NCBI GenBank assembly: GCA_041391745.1
Contig: JAWKNK010000008.1
Coordinates: forward strand, 66,301-130,300
Direction: 5' to 3'
Source of the DNA: JAIXWP01 sp041391745
Lineage (GTDB): Bacteria > Bacteroidota > Bacteroidia > Flavobacteriales_D > Sanyastnellaceae
Length of the DNA stretch: 64,000 nucleotides
In this document: positions 1 to 9,800 of the stretch, piece by piece
Numbering within the stretch: the first letter of the stretch is position 1
Layout: each line of letters begins with the position of its first letter
Made by a program: the position numbers and the translations under genes
Notes under the pieces: generated by a model
What the model was told of the DNA's origin: nothing
What the model saw: the letters and a program-made list of their open reading frames with translations, nothing else
Database searches by the model: none

Positions 1-1
1 T

Positions 2-682
2 AGCCGTAGCGACCGCGATGCTGCTGAAGGTCTTGTAATTACTAAGAAGTCTGACGATGGCAAAACTGCTATCCTTGTAGTATTGAACTGCGAGACTGAC
101 TTCGTAGCGAAAAACGCTGATTTCGATGCTTTCGCTAACACCATCGCTGACGTAGCTCTTGCTAATAAGCCTGCATCACTTGATGAGCTTAAAGGAATGA
201 ACTACCCAGGTACTTCTTTGACTATCGCTGATAAAATCACTGAAGAAGTTGGTAAAATCGGAGAGAAAATCGATCTTTCGAAATACGAAATCACTTCTGC
301 TGAATTCGTAGCAGTTTACAACCACCCAGGTAACAAACTTGCTGCTTATGTAGCTTTCAACAAGTCAACTACTGACGAAGTTGGTCGCGACGTTGCAATG
401 CAAGCTGCTGCTATGGCTCCTGTAGCTCTAGACGAATCTAGCGTTTCTGAAGAAATGAAGCAAAGAGAAATCGAAGTAGGTAAAGAACAAGCTATCAACG
501 AAGGCAAGCCTGCTGATATGGCTGAGAAAATCGCTATGGGTCGCTTGAACAAATTCTACAAAGAATCTACTTTGGTGAATCAAGAATTCATTAAAGATGG
601 TAAGCTTTCTGTAGGTCAATATCTTAAGACTGTAGATAAGGATCTTGCTGCTGTTGACTTCAAGCGTCACTCTTTGAACTAA
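2..682 (+). CDS. tsf: Elongation factor Ts, 3' part (5' end outside window)
   Basis: This is the C-terminal 226 residues of EF-Ts, the guanine-nucleotide exchange factor that recycles EF-Tu during translation. The frame is open from base 2, so the true start lies upstream of the window; an internal TTG at base 83 is not the start. Visible hallmarks are the NCETDFVAKN segment of the N-terminal half, the dimerisation-domain region with VAMQAAAMAP, and the C-terminal FIKDGKLSVGQYLK stretch. The family is usually about 270-280 residues, so roughly 50 residues are missing. In most bacteria tsf follows rpsB; that gene would lie just off the left edge. A strong terminator follows 34 bases after the stop. 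Confidence 0.97.
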   Translation, partial: SRSDRDAAEGLVITKKSDDGKTAILVVLNCETDFVAKNADFDAFANTIADVALANKPASLDELKGMNYPGTSLTIADKITEEVGKIGEKIDLSKYEITSAEFVAVYNHPGNKLAAYVAFNKSTTDEVGRDVAMQAAAMAPVALDESSVSEEMKQREIEVGKEQAINEGKPADMAEKIAMGRLNKFYKESTLVNQEFIKDGKLSVGQYLKTVDKDLAAVDFKRHSLN

Positions 683-715
683 TCGTTCATCGATAAGCAA
701 AACTACAATATTGAA

Positions 716-743
716 ATCCCGGACATTGTCCGGGATTTTTTTT
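716..743 (+). terminator. Rho-independent terminator after tsf
   Basis: A 9-bp perfect GC-rich stem (ATCCCGGAC / GTCCGGGAT) with a 3-base loop is followed by a run of T. It closes the tsf transcript. Confidence 0.88.
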
Positions 744-888
744 GCTCCATGCTTTGCCTCCACTTTAGCGAAACGCAGGTTCCCTGAGCGTTAGTTTCTT
801 TGAATGCGAAGCATGAGAAGAAATCAAAGCGAAGGGTGTTGCTGTGCGAAAGAGACAGTGAAGTAGAAGGATGTCTCCAATGGCACAA

Positions 889-986
889 CCTCTCGCTACG
901 CTAGCGCTACGCTCGAGGGCCCTGATTGCGTGCTTATATAGGGGCAAAGCGCAGCAAAACGCAGTTTTGCTGCGCTTTGCTTTTTT
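889..986 (+). repeat. Dispersed palindromic element P, copy 1
   Basis: This ~100-bp element starts with a GC-rich box (CCTCTCGCTACGCTAGCG, then CTACGCTCGAGGG) and ends in a hairpin at 944-980. The hairpin has a 17-bp perfect stem, a 3-base loop (GCA) and then T6. Three more copies sit at 1505-1597, 41971-42058 (opposite strand) and 45400-45490 (opposite strand). All share the GCAAAAC/GTTTTGC inner stem, while the outer stem differs but stays paired. The bases between the tsf terminator and this copy (744-888) show no gene. The hairpin plus T run could also terminate transcription. Confidence 0.8.
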
Positions 987-993
987 CCGAAAA

Positions 994-1284
994 TTATATC
1001 CTATCCTTGCCTCTGGACAGCTTTTTGAATTCCATCTTATCGCCCTTTATCAATGCCTCCTTCTTGGCTCTAGAATATTTTTTTATAGCTAGTTCTCTGT
1101 AATATGCGTCATCAATCCTAGAGTATTCTTCATAATAGATCAATTGTACAGGTCTTCGCTTTCTTGTGTAGTTAGCACCCATTCCTGTATTATGTTCCTC
1201 AACACGTTTGAAAATATCTTTTGAAGATCCAACATAGAATGAATTGTCGGAACACTTCAAAATATAAGCTCCCATAATCTTCAT
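994..1284 (-). CDS. GIY-YIG family small endonuclease-like protein
   Basis: A 96-residue single-domain protein of the GIY-YIG superfamily (UPF0213/YhbQ-like). The N-terminal GAYILKCSDNSFYVGSS corresponds to the GIY...YIG core, with YVG in place of the second half; the conserved arginine region (DIFKRVEEHNTG) and the KYTRKRRPVQLIYYEEY-like segment follow. Family members are presumed nucleases but most small ones have no proven substrate. I chose the ATG at 1284 because the family signature begins directly after it; an ATG at 1275 and an upstream start at 1305 are alternatives. It is monocistronic, between two repeat-rich gaps, and ends a few bases from a P-element hairpin that may terminate it. 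Confidence 0.87.
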   Translation of the reverse strand: MKIMGAYILKCSDNSFYVGSSKDIFKRVEEHNTGMGANYTRKRRPVQLIYYEEYSRIDDAYYRELAIKKYSRAKKEALIKGDKMEFKKLSRGKDRI

Positions 1285-1305
1285 CACTTTCAGTTTAGAA
1301 CACAA

Positions 1306-1801
1306 AAATAATTGCCGATAGATCTTTTCTGATCACAAATCTCATTCGGTTTAACCCGAATATTCTTGAATATTCTCTTGTTTATAAAACCACACTCGCA
1401 CACCCCAGCAACTCTCGCTACGAAATACGAAGGGAAACTAGTATCACACAGCACAACCTCTCGCTACGGAATACAAAAGGAAAACCACTATCACACAGCA
1501 AAACCTCTCGCTACGCTAGCGCTACGCTCGAGGGCCCTGGTTTCGCGCCTAAATATGGGCAAAGCCCAGCAAAACGCAGTTTTGCGGGGCTTCGCCTTCC
1601 TCAATAGCGTCCTTCGACAAGCTCAGGAACCTCCCTGTCCTCTTGAATCCTTGAATCCTTGTCTTCTTGAATTCTTGTCCCCCCCCCCCCGAACACTTTC
1701 CCCCCAAAATTGTTATTTTGAGTGAATCTAAATGCCGAAATGAGTATGAGTGTATTCATTTGGCACTTATTTTCGCCTCGCAAATCAAAATTTATCGAAC
1801 C
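1306..1801. other. Repeat-rich intergenic region with a C12 tract
   Basis: No credible gene lies here; the open frames are produced by repeats. It contains short degenerate copies of the ACCTCTCGCTACG box (near 1400 and 1460), P-element copy 2, a TCCTTCGACAAGCTCAGG word (about 1609-1630), the quasi-repeat TTGAATCCTTG (1640-1675) and a run of 12 C at 1679-1690. The sdhC promoter must lie in the last ~110 bases; TTATTTTG near 1713 resembles the Bacteroidota -7 box. Confidence 0.6.
1505..1597 (+). repeat. Dispersed palindromic element P, copy 2
   Basis: Same order of parts as copy 1: a GC-rich box ending in CTCGAGGG, then a hairpin at 1558-1596 with an 18-bp stem (two mismatches) and the same GCA loop. 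It is the most degenerate of the four hairpins. Confidence 0.78.
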
Positions 1802-2488
1802 GTGGGATTATTCAAATCTTCTATTGCTAAGAAATTGTGGATGTCTCTGACAGGGATATTCCTCATCAGTTTCCTCGTTGTTCACTGCGCTGTTAATGCT
1901 ACAATATTCTTCAACGACGGTGGAAAGACATTCAACCTCTGGGCCCATTTCATGGGAACAAACATCCTTATTCGAACCGCTGAAATTGGTCTTTTTGTAG
2001 GACTGATTCTCCACATTGTGGATGGTTTGATGCTTTACTTCCAAAACCGCGCTGCACGCCCGGTGAAGTACGCTTACGAAAAAGCTTCGGCAAGCAGCAA
2101 ATGGTATTCAAGAAGCATGGCGCTTCTAGGTACTTTGATTTTATTATTCCTCATCCTTCACTTGTACCATTTCTGGTTGCGCACGCGCTTCACTGGCCTT
2201 ACCATTGAAAATCCTGAAATGGTGATCGGAACGCGCATGTACGAAAACCTTTATGGAGAAATGAATTACATTTTCTCTTACCTATGGGTGGTAATCGTGT
2301 ACGTGTTGGGATGTATCTCTTTGTTCTGGCACTTACTTCACGGCTTCAAAAGTGCATTCCAAACATTGGGATGGAACCACGGCAAATACAAAGGAATCAT
2401 TGCAATTACTGGAGATGCTTTCTCAGTAATTATTCCAGCGATTTTCGCGGCAATGCCAATCGCGATGTATCTCAAGCTCGTTCATTAA
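1802..2488 (+). CDS. sdhC: Succinate dehydrogenase cytochrome b subunit
   Basis: The 228-residue membrane anchor of complex II, of the Bacillus b558/fumarate-reductase-like type that carries all transmembrane helices in one subunit. Five hydrophobic segments are visible (near residues 15-35, 62-82, 105-127, 155-180 and 200-222) with histidines suited to bind heme (VVHCAVN, LILHIVDG, LHLYHFW, HLLHGFKS). It passes electrons from the flavoprotein/iron-sulphur subunits to menaquinone. I chose the GTG at 1802 (MGLFKSSIAKKLW) because homologues begin with this basic stretch; the frame runs open further upstream through repeat DNA, which is not coding. It is the first gene of sdhCAB, 30 bases before sdhA. 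Confidence 0.95.
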   Translation: MGLFKSSIAKKLWMSLTGIFLISFLVVHCAVNATIFFNDGGKTFNLWAHFMGTNILIRTAEIGLFVGLILHIVDGLMLYFQNRAARPVKYAYEKASASSKWYSRSMALLGTLILLFLILHLYHFWLRTRFTGLTIENPEMVIGTRMYENLYGEMNYIFSYLWVVIVYVLGCISLFWHLLHGFKSAFQTLGWNHGKYKGIIAITGDAFSVIIPAIFAAMPIAMYLKLVH

Positions 2489-2518
2489 TAGAATTTTCAA
2501 CCGGATAAAAAATAAGTC

Positions 2519-4519
2519 ATGGCGTTGAACTCAAGAATTCCAGAAGGACCACTCGATCAGAAGTGGACAAAGTATAAAAACACGGTTCGCTTGGTAAACC
2601 CAGCGAACAAAAGAAATATTGATGTCATCGTAGTAGGAACTGGTCTTGCCGGTGCCTCTGCTGCTGCATCACTTGCAGAGATGGGTTACAAAGTAAAAGC
2701 GCTTTGTTTCCAAGATAGTCCACGTAGAGCTCACTCTATTGCTGCTCAAGGTGGTATCAATGCTGCAAAAAACTATATGAACGATGGTGACAGTGTTTAC
2801 CGTTTGTTCTATGATACCATCAAAGGTGGTGACTACCGCTCACGCGAAGCCAACGTTCACCGTTTGGCTGAGGTGAGTGCCAACATCATCGATCAATGTG
2901 TGGCTCAAGGTGTTCCTTTCGCCCGCGATTACGGTGGATTGCTCGACAACCGTTCATTCGGTGGTACGCAGGTTTCTCGTACATTTTATGCTAAAGGACA
3001 AACCGGTCAACAATTGTTGCTCGGTGCATACTCTGCATTGTCGCGCCAAGTAGGTAAGGGCAATGTAAAAATGCTCAATCGCCACGAGATGCTTGATCTT
3101 GTTTTGATCGACGGAAAGGCTCGTGGTATTATCGCGAGAAACTTGATCACTGGTGAGTTGGAGCGTCACTCTGCACACGCAGTAGTACTTTGTACTGGTG
3201 GATATGGAAACGTATTTTTCCTTTCTACAAATGCAATGGGCTCCAACGTAACAGCAGCTTGGAGAGCACACAAAAAAGGAGCTTGGATGGCAAATCCTTG
3301 CTTCACTCAAATTCACCCAACATGTATTCCTGTTTCGGGTGACCACCAATCGAAGTTGACTTTGATGTCGGAATCATTGCGTAACGACGGTCGTATTTGG
3401 GTTCCAAAACACAAAGAAGATGTGGAAGCTATCCGTGCGAAAAAATTACGTCCGGTAGATATTCCAGAAGATAGAAGAGATTATTATTTGGAAAGAAGAT
3501 ATCCAGCTTTCGGAAACTTGGTACCTCGCGATATCGCGTCGCGTGCTGCGAAAGAAAGATGTGATGCTGGTTTCGGAGTGAATGCTACAGGTGAAGCAGT
3601 TTACCTAGACTTTAGCTCTGCTATTGTTCGTTATGGAAAAGCAGAAGCGAATGTGAAAGGCTTGCACCACGCTACCGATGCCGAGATCATCGCATTGGGT
3701 AAGCAAGTGGTAGAATCGAAATATGGAAACTTGTTTCAGATGTACGAGCAAATCGTTGCTGAAAACCCATACGAAACTCCAATGATGATTTATCCTGCGG
3801 TTCACTATACAATGGGTGGACTTTGGGTAGATTATGAATTGATGACGAGCATCCCAGGTTGCTATGCATGTGGTGAAGCGAACTTCTCTGACCATGGTGC
3901 AAACCGTTTGGGAGCTTCAGCTTTGATGCAAGGTTTGGCAGATGGATACTTCGTATTGCCATATACTATTGGTAATTACTTGGCAGACGAAATCAGAACC
4001 GGAGCTATTTCTACAGATGCTCCAGAATTTGCGGCTGCAGAAAATAAAGTACGTGCCGAATTGGAGCACTTCTTTAGCAACAAAGGCACGAAGCCGGTTG
4101 ATTATTTCCACAAGAAACTTGGAAAAATCATGTGGGACAAATGCGGTATGGCGCGTAATGCTCAAGGACTTCAAGAAGCTATCGTTGAAATTCGTCAGTT
4201 GCGTGAAGAGTTCTACAAAGACGTTCGCGTTACAGGAAAGATGAATGGAATGAATCCTGAATTGGAGAAAGCATGTCGTGTATCCGATTTCCTAGAATTG
4301 GGAGAGTTGATGTGCATGGATGCTTTAAATCGTAATGAAAGTTGCGGTGGTCACTTCAGAGAAGAATTCCAAACGGAAGAAGGAGAAGCACTTCGCGACG
4401 ACGAAAACTACATGTATGTAGCGGGTTGGGAATTTACTGGCAACCCAAGTGAACCAAAGTTGAACAAAGAAGATCTGGTGTACGAGAACATCAAGGTATC
4501 AGCTAGATCTTACAAATAA
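2519..4519 (+). CDS. sdhA: Succinate dehydrogenase flavoprotein subunit
   Basis: A 666-residue catalytic subunit oxidising succinate to fumarate. The N-terminal FAD-binding motif GTGLAGASAAASLAEMG is followed by HSIAAQGGINAA, whose histidine is the site of covalent FAD attachment. The active-site region contains FTQIHPTCIP, and the C-terminal FAD-domain signature is CGEANFSDHGANRLGASAL. Length and order match the Bacteroidota SdhA/FrdA type. It sits between sdhC and sdhB with 30- and 13-base gaps, so one transcript is very likely. Confidence 0.98.
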   Translation: MALNSRIPEGPLDQKWTKYKNTVRLVNPANKRNIDVIVVGTGLAGASAAASLAEMGYKVKALCFQDSPRRAHSIAAQGGINAAKNYMNDGDSVYRLFYDTIKGGDYRSREANVHRLAEVSANIIDQCVAQGVPFARDYGGLLDNRSFGGTQVSRTFYAKGQTGQQLLLGAYSALSRQVGKGNVKMLNRHEMLDLVLIDGKARGIIARNLITGELERHSAHAVVLCTGGYGNVFFLSTNAMGSNVTAAWRAHKKGAWMANPCFTQIHPTCIPVSGDHQSKLTLMSESLRNDGRIWVPKHKEDVEAIRAKKLRPVDIPEDRRDYYLERRYPAFGNLVPRDIASRAAKERCDAGFGVNATGEAVYLDFSSAIVRYGKAEANVKGLHHATDAEIIALGKQVVESKYGNLFQMYEQIVAENPYETPMMIYPAVHYTMGGLWVDYELMTSIPGCYACGEANFSDHGANRLGASALMQGLADGYFVLPYTIGNYLADEIRTGAISTDAPEFAAAENKVRAELEHFFSNKGTKPVDYFHKKLGKIMWDKCGMARNAQGLQEAIVEIRQLREEFYKDVRVTGKMNGMNPELEKACRVSDFLELGELMCMDALNRNESCGGHFREEFQTEEGEALRDDENYMYVAGWEFTGNPSEPKLNKEDLVYENIKVSARSYK

Positions 4520-4532
4520 AAAACACAAGGCA

Positions 4533-5285
4533 ATGAATCTCACATTGAAAATTTGGCGTCAGGAAAGCACAAATGCTCCTGGTAAAATTGTAGACTACAA
4601 AGTGACAGACATTTCTGAGGATATGTCGTTTCTTGAGATGCTTGATGTGTTGAACTATCAGCTCGTTGAGAAAGGAGAGGACGCGGTAACTTTCGACCAC
4701 GATTGTCGTGAAGGTATCTGTGGAATGTGCAGCATGTTTATCAACGGTGAAGCTCACGGACCAAATCGCGGTGTAACGACTTGTCAGTTGCACATGCGTT
4801 CATTTAAAGACGGCGACACTATCTATATCGAGCCATGGAGAAGCACTGCATTCCCAGTTGTAAAAGACTTGATGGTAGATCGCGCAGCGTTTGATAGAAT
4901 TCAACAAGCAGGTGGTTTCGTGTCTGTAAACACAAGTGGTAACACTTTGGATGCAAATGCGATTCCAGTTCCTAAAGACGATGCAGACAAAGCATTTGAT
5001 GCTGCAACATGTATCGGTTGTGGAGCTTGCGTAGCATCTTGTCCTAATGGATCAGCGATGCTTTTCGTATCTGCGAAGGTTTCTCAATTTGCACTCCTTC
5101 CACAAGGTCAGGTGGAAAGACAAGACCGTGTGTTGAACATGGTGAAGCAGATGGACGAAGAAGGATTCGGAAATTGTTCGAACATCGGCGCATGCGAAGT
5201 GCAATGTCCAAAAGGTATTTCTATTGAAAATATCGCTCGTATGAATCGTGAATATGTTTTGGCGAATATCAAGCCTGAGAACTAA
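4533..5285 (+). CDS. sdhB: Succinate dehydrogenase iron-sulphur subunit
   Basis: A 250-residue electron-transfer subunit with three Fe-S centres. The plant-type [2Fe-2S] ligands are in CREGICGMC with a later cysteine in TTCQLHM. The ferredoxin-like half has CIGCGACVASCPNG and CSNIGACEVQCPKG, which bind the [4Fe-4S] and [3Fe-4S] clusters. It is the last gene of sdhCAB, and a bidirectional terminator follows 45 bases downstream. Confidence 0.98.
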   Translation: MNLTLKIWRQESTNAPGKIVDYKVTDISEDMSFLEMLDVLNYQLVEKGEDAVTFDHDCREGICGMCSMFINGEAHGPNRGVTTCQLHMRSFKDGDTIYIEPWRSTAFPVVKDLMVDRAAFDRIQQAGGFVSVNTSGNTLDANAIPVPKDDADKAFDAATCIGCGACVASCPNGSAMLFVSAKVSQFALLPQGQVERQDRVLNMVKQMDEEGFGNCSNIGACEVQCPKGISIENIARMNREYVLANIKPEN

Positions 5286-5329
5286 TCACGAATTTGAAAG
5301 TACATTTTTCAAAAAGTATAACACAAAAA

Positions 5330-5362
5330 AAATCCCCCGAAAATTTCGGGGGATTTTTTTTT
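5330..5362. terminator. Bidirectional terminator between sdhB and the efflux operon
   Basis: The stem AATCCCCCGA / TCGGGGGATT is flanked by A8 on the left and T9 on the right, so it can end both the + strand sdh transcript and the minus-strand efflux transcript that finishes at 5387. Confidence 0.9.
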
Positions 5363-5386
5363 CGTCATTAGTAATTAGTATCTAAC

Positions 5387-6829
5387 TTATCTCCATCCTC
5401 CGCCGAGCGCTTTGTAGATATTGACCTTACCAAGAATCAACATTTTTTTTGCCTCAACTAATTCCAATTTTGCATCTAATGCATCGCGCTGTGTGAAAAG
5501 AACTTCAGTGTAATCTGCACGCGCTGAGTTAAACAAACTTGTTGCAATCGTAACCGACTCTTTCAATTTTTCAACTTCTTGAAATTTTGTATTGAAACTG
5601 TTACTGTAATTGTCAATCATTGCCATTTGATTAACTACATCGATGTAAGCTTGCAAAAGGGTTTGCTCATACTTTACCACTGCTTGCATTTGGCGCGCAT
5701 TGGCGTTTCCAAAATTGGCCATCAAGGCATTTCTATTGATAAGTGGAGCCAACAGGTCTCCAGCTACATTATACATCAATGATTGTGGTTGAATCAAAAA
5801 TGCAGGGTTAAATGCATTGTAGCCGATACCAGCAGATATTCCAAGTGATGGATAGAAACTTGCTTTCGCTGATTTCACATCCAACTTTGCAGCACCCAAA
5901 TCATATTCCGCGCTGCGGATATCAGGACGATTGGCAAGCAACTGCGCAGGCACTCCTGTACTTGCCATCTGAATGTTGATGTCCATGAAAGTATCCGAAG
6001 AACGTTGAATAGGAGTGGGGTAGCGACCCGTCAAGAAATTGATATAATTTTCTTGCATCGTGATACTCTGCTTAATAGCATATTGCATATTAATTGTGTT
6101 GAGCATTTGCGCTTCAAAACGCGTTACAGCCAACTGAGAAACCTTTGTCGATTCCTTTTGCAGTTTTACCATTTCCAATGCATTCGATTGGATATCGATG
6201 TTTTGTTGCACAATGCTCAATGCGTTGTCTAATGCAAGCAATTCGTAGTAGGAAGAGGCAATTTCAGATACCAATTGGGTGACCATGAAATTTTTTCCTT
6301 CAATACTTGAAAGATAACGTTGCTCTGCTGCAGCCTTTGAGTTGCGCAACTTTTTCCAAATATCTACTTCCCAACTTGCTACTGCACCGATATTGAAATC
6401 ACCAAGCGGATCAGGAAAACGTTGGTCTTCCTTCACATTCAGTTGTTGCTCTACCGCACCGTTTCGGGTGTACTCTCCAGGCTTTTCCAAGGCACTACCA
6501 GCAGCGAGATTGATTTGTGGCAAGTATTCCCCTTTTTTCGCGCGAATCTCATTTTTACGAATTGCGATTTCTTGCATCACAATATTCAATTCCTGATTGT
6601 TGACCAAAGCCGTATCAATCAACGCAATCAAATAAGGGTCATCAAAATAGTTGTGCCAATTGATTTCACCCGTGTTCGTGGTGTCGGTTGAATTATCAGT
6701 ATATGCCGATGGAACATTGTTTTTCACATCGCGCACAGTGCCATTCTGCAACTTACATCCAGCTACAAAAACAGAAGCAGAAAGGCTAATTAAAATAAAT
6801 ACGAAATACTTTCTATTAGTGCTCATCAT
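5387..6829 (-). CDS. Outer-membrane efflux channel, TolC/NodT family lipoprotein
   Basis: A 480-residue channel that carries substrates from an RND pump across the outer membrane. The start at 6829 (MMSTNRKY) gives a signal peptide ending in a lipobox (VFVAGC), so the mature protein is lipid-anchored as in the NodT/OprM type. The body shows the duplicated outer-membrane-efflux-protein repeat, including the turn motif YPTPIQ and LANRPDIRSAEYDL, which marks the second repeat. The start overlaps the stop of the pump gene by 14 bases, so the two are translationally coupled. It is the last gene of a three-gene efflux operon. Confidence 0.95.
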   Translation of the reverse strand: MMSTNRKYFVFILISLSASVFVAGCKLQNGTVRDVKNNVPSAYTDNSTDTTNTGEINWHNYFDDPYLIALIDTALVNNQELNIVMQEIAIRKNEIRAKKGEYLPQINLAAGSALEKPGEYTRNGAVEQQLNVKEDQRFPDPLGDFNIGAVASWEVDIWKKLRNSKAAAEQRYLSSIEGKNFMVTQLVSEIASSYYELLALDNALSIVQQNIDIQSNALEMVKLQKESTKVSQLAVTRFEAQMLNTINMQYAIKQSITMQENYINFLTGRYPTPIQRSSDTFMDINIQMASTGVPAQLLANRPDIRSAEYDLGAAKLDVKSAKASFYPSLGISAGIGYNAFNPAFLIQPQSLMYNVAGDLLAPLINRNALMANFGNANARQMQAVVKYEQTLLQAYIDVVNQMAMIDNYSNSFNTKFQEVEKLKESVTIATSLFNSARADYTEVLFTQRDALDAKLELVEAKKMLILGKVNIYKALGGGWR

Positions 6830-9800
6830 GTTCTGTATTGGGTTTGTGTGGAATGATTTTATTGTCCACAAAATCTTCTGAAAGTGGATTCTGTTCTTCA
6901 TCTCGAATGAGTTTTCTACCCTCGGCCATTTTACCAAAAATGTAATAAAGCCCAGGCACAATGATGACCCCGAAGATGGTTCCCATGAGCATTCCTCCAA
7001 GAGCAGACGCTCCAATGGTTTTGTTTCCTACAGCTCCAGCACCAGTAGCTCTTACCAGCGGAATCAATCCAGCGATAAAGGCAAATGATGTCATCAAGAT
7101 GGGACGGAAACGCACCTTCGCACCTTCGATGGCCGCATCCAATACACTTGCACCTTGCTCGTGTTTTTGAACGGCAAACTCAACAATAAGTACCGCATTT
7201 TTACCCAGAAGTCCTATCAACATGATCAATCCAATTTGGGCATATACGTCGTTGGAAAGTCCCATAATCTTCAGAAGCAAGAACGATCCGAATACACCAA
7301 TTGGAAGTGAGAACAGAATTGCAAGCGGAATGATAAAGCTTTCATATTGTGAAGCCAATACGAGGTAAACGAACATCAATACAATTAAGAAAATGTACAA
7401 CGCTTCATTTCCACGACTTGCTTCGTCGAATGATAAACCTTCCCATGCAATGTCGTATCCATTAGGTAAAGTTTCTGCTGCAACTTCTCTAATCGCATCG
7501 ATCGCATCACCGGTAGTGTAGCCTTTGGCAGGAACACCTCGAATAGCAGAGGAAGTGTAAAGGTTGAAACGTGTAATCTCATTCGGTCCTTGTGTTTTTC
7601 TCAATGTCACGAAAGACGAATACGGCACCATTTCACCTGCTTCATTTTTTACAAAAAGCTTTAAGATATCACTTGGCAATCGGCGGTATTCTGGTGCTGA
7701 TTGCGTGTACACTTTAAAGAAGGTATTGAATCGTGTAAAACCTTGTTCGTAGGTACTACCAATCAATACGTTCAAATTCTCCATCGCATCTGAAATAGAC
7801 ACGCCTTTTTGCATGGCTTTTTCATTGTCGATTTGAATTTCATATTGAGGATAGTTGGCTGCGTAGAAAGTGAAGAGTCCCGACAACTCTTTGCGCTTTC
7901 TCAAAGCATCCATAAACTCCTGGTTGATTTTATCAAAATCGTGGTAGTCAACGGTGTTGTTTTTATCCAACAAACGCAATGAGAAACCATCAGAAGAACC
8001 ATACCCAGGAACTGCTGGCGGTTCGAAGTATTCGATTACCGCACCAAGTGAACGCGTTTCTTCTTCAAGCAATTCAATGATTTGCTTTACAGAATGCTCG
8101 CGGTGTTCCCAGTCTTTCAAGTTGATCAAACAAGTACCAGCGTTAGAACCACGACCTTCAGTCAAGATTTCATAACCCGCAAGTGATGTTACCGATTGAA
8201 TGTCTGGAATCTCTTCTGCAATTTCCTGTAGTTGCTCAGAAACTTCTTTTGTTCTTTCCAAAGTACTACCGGGAGGTGTTTGCACGATAGCGTAGATCTG
8301 ACCTTGGTCTTCGTTTGGAATGAAGCCTGCTGGCAATGTTTCGCTAACTGCGAAAATTCCAAATCCGAATGCTCCAAGTACTAGGAAGGTCAACACTCTG
8401 CGATTTACAATCTTTGTAAGCAAGCGTGTGTAGCGACCAGTAAGTTTATCAAATCGTTTGTTGAACCAATCGATGAATCTGTTCACTGGCGTTTTCTTGC
8501 GTGGTTGACCATGATTATTTTTCAAGATCATAGCACACAATACTGGAGTCAGCGTAAGTGCGATGACACCCGAAAGTACAATGGCACTGGCCATGGTGAT
8601 GGAGAACTGACGATAGAATACTCCGACTGGTCCCGTCATGAAGGCAATTGGAACAAACACCGCGGTCATGATCAGCGTGATGGCGATAACGGCACCGCTG
8701 ATTTCACCTAGTACTTTTTTCACAGCGTGGAATGGAGAAAGATGTTCTTCTTCCATCTTAGCGTGCACTGCTTCTACTACTACAATCGCATCATCCACCA
8801 CAATACCAATCGCGAGTACGAGTGCGAAAAGTGTAATCAAGTTGATGGTCAAATCGAAGAGCTGCATAAACATGAAAGCACCAATAAGCGAAACAGGAAC
8901 GGCGATAATTGGAATCAACGTTGATCGCCAATCACCCAAGAATATGAATACCACAATCGCTACCAGAATGAACGCTTCCACCAATGTGTGAATTACCTTG
9001 TCGATTGAAGCGTTTACGAATTTCGATACGTCGTAGTTGATTTCATAGTCCATTCCTGGAGGGAAATCTTTTTTCAATTCTTCTAATTTTTCCTTTGTCG
9101 CCTTAATTACGGCACTCGCATTTGTTCCGAAGTTTTGCTTCAATACAATGGATGCGGAAGGATAACCGTCTTTGTTCGAATAGATATCGAAGAACTCACT
9201 ACCCAATTCCACATTCGCGATATCCTTCAGTTTTAAAAGCTCTCCATTGGGGTTGGCTTTTACAATAATGTTTTCGTATTCCTCAGGTTTGTTGAATCGA
9301 CCTTTATACGACAAGGTAAATTCTAGCGACTGAGCAACTTTACCTGAGGCTTGACCTAATCTACCAGGACGACCAATAATACTTTGTTCTTCCATGGCTT
9401 TCAATACATCTTCAGCAGATACATTGTAAGCTTGCATGCGGTCGGGCTTCAACCAAACTCTCATCGCAAAGGTGCGGCTACCAAGGATTTGGGCACGACC
9501 CATACCACTGATACGCTGCAAGTTTGGAATAACGTTTACGTTGGCGTAGTTGTACAAAAACTTCTCATCCGCATCCTTGTCTTTACTGTACAAGTTCACG
9601 TACATCAACATACTCGGTTGAATCGGCGTGATGATGATACCTTCTCTTTGCACGAGGAATGGAAGGTTGTTCATGATCGCATCCACCCTCGTCTTTACGT
9701 TTACAACGGCAGCGTTTGGATCTGTTCCCGGTTCGAAAATGATTTGCACTGTAGCCTCACCCGCACTCGTTGCATCGGAGGTGATGTATTGCATTCCTTG

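Noticed and set aside
428..763. Minus-strand frames over tsf, and similar long antisense frames over sdhA, the RND pump, the WG protein and lpd
   Set aside because: They are shadows of strongly supported genes in the opposite strand.
871..1092. 73-codon frame on the + strand
   Set aside because: It covers P-element copy 1 and the antisense of the GIY-YIG gene.
1366..1725. 119-codon frame on the + strand
   Set aside because: It consists of P-element and quasi-repeat words with no protein-like signature and runs into the C12 tract.
1667..1801. 45-codon N-terminal extension of sdhC
   Set aside because: It starts in intergenic repeat and the C tract; homologues begin at the basic stretch after GTG 1802.
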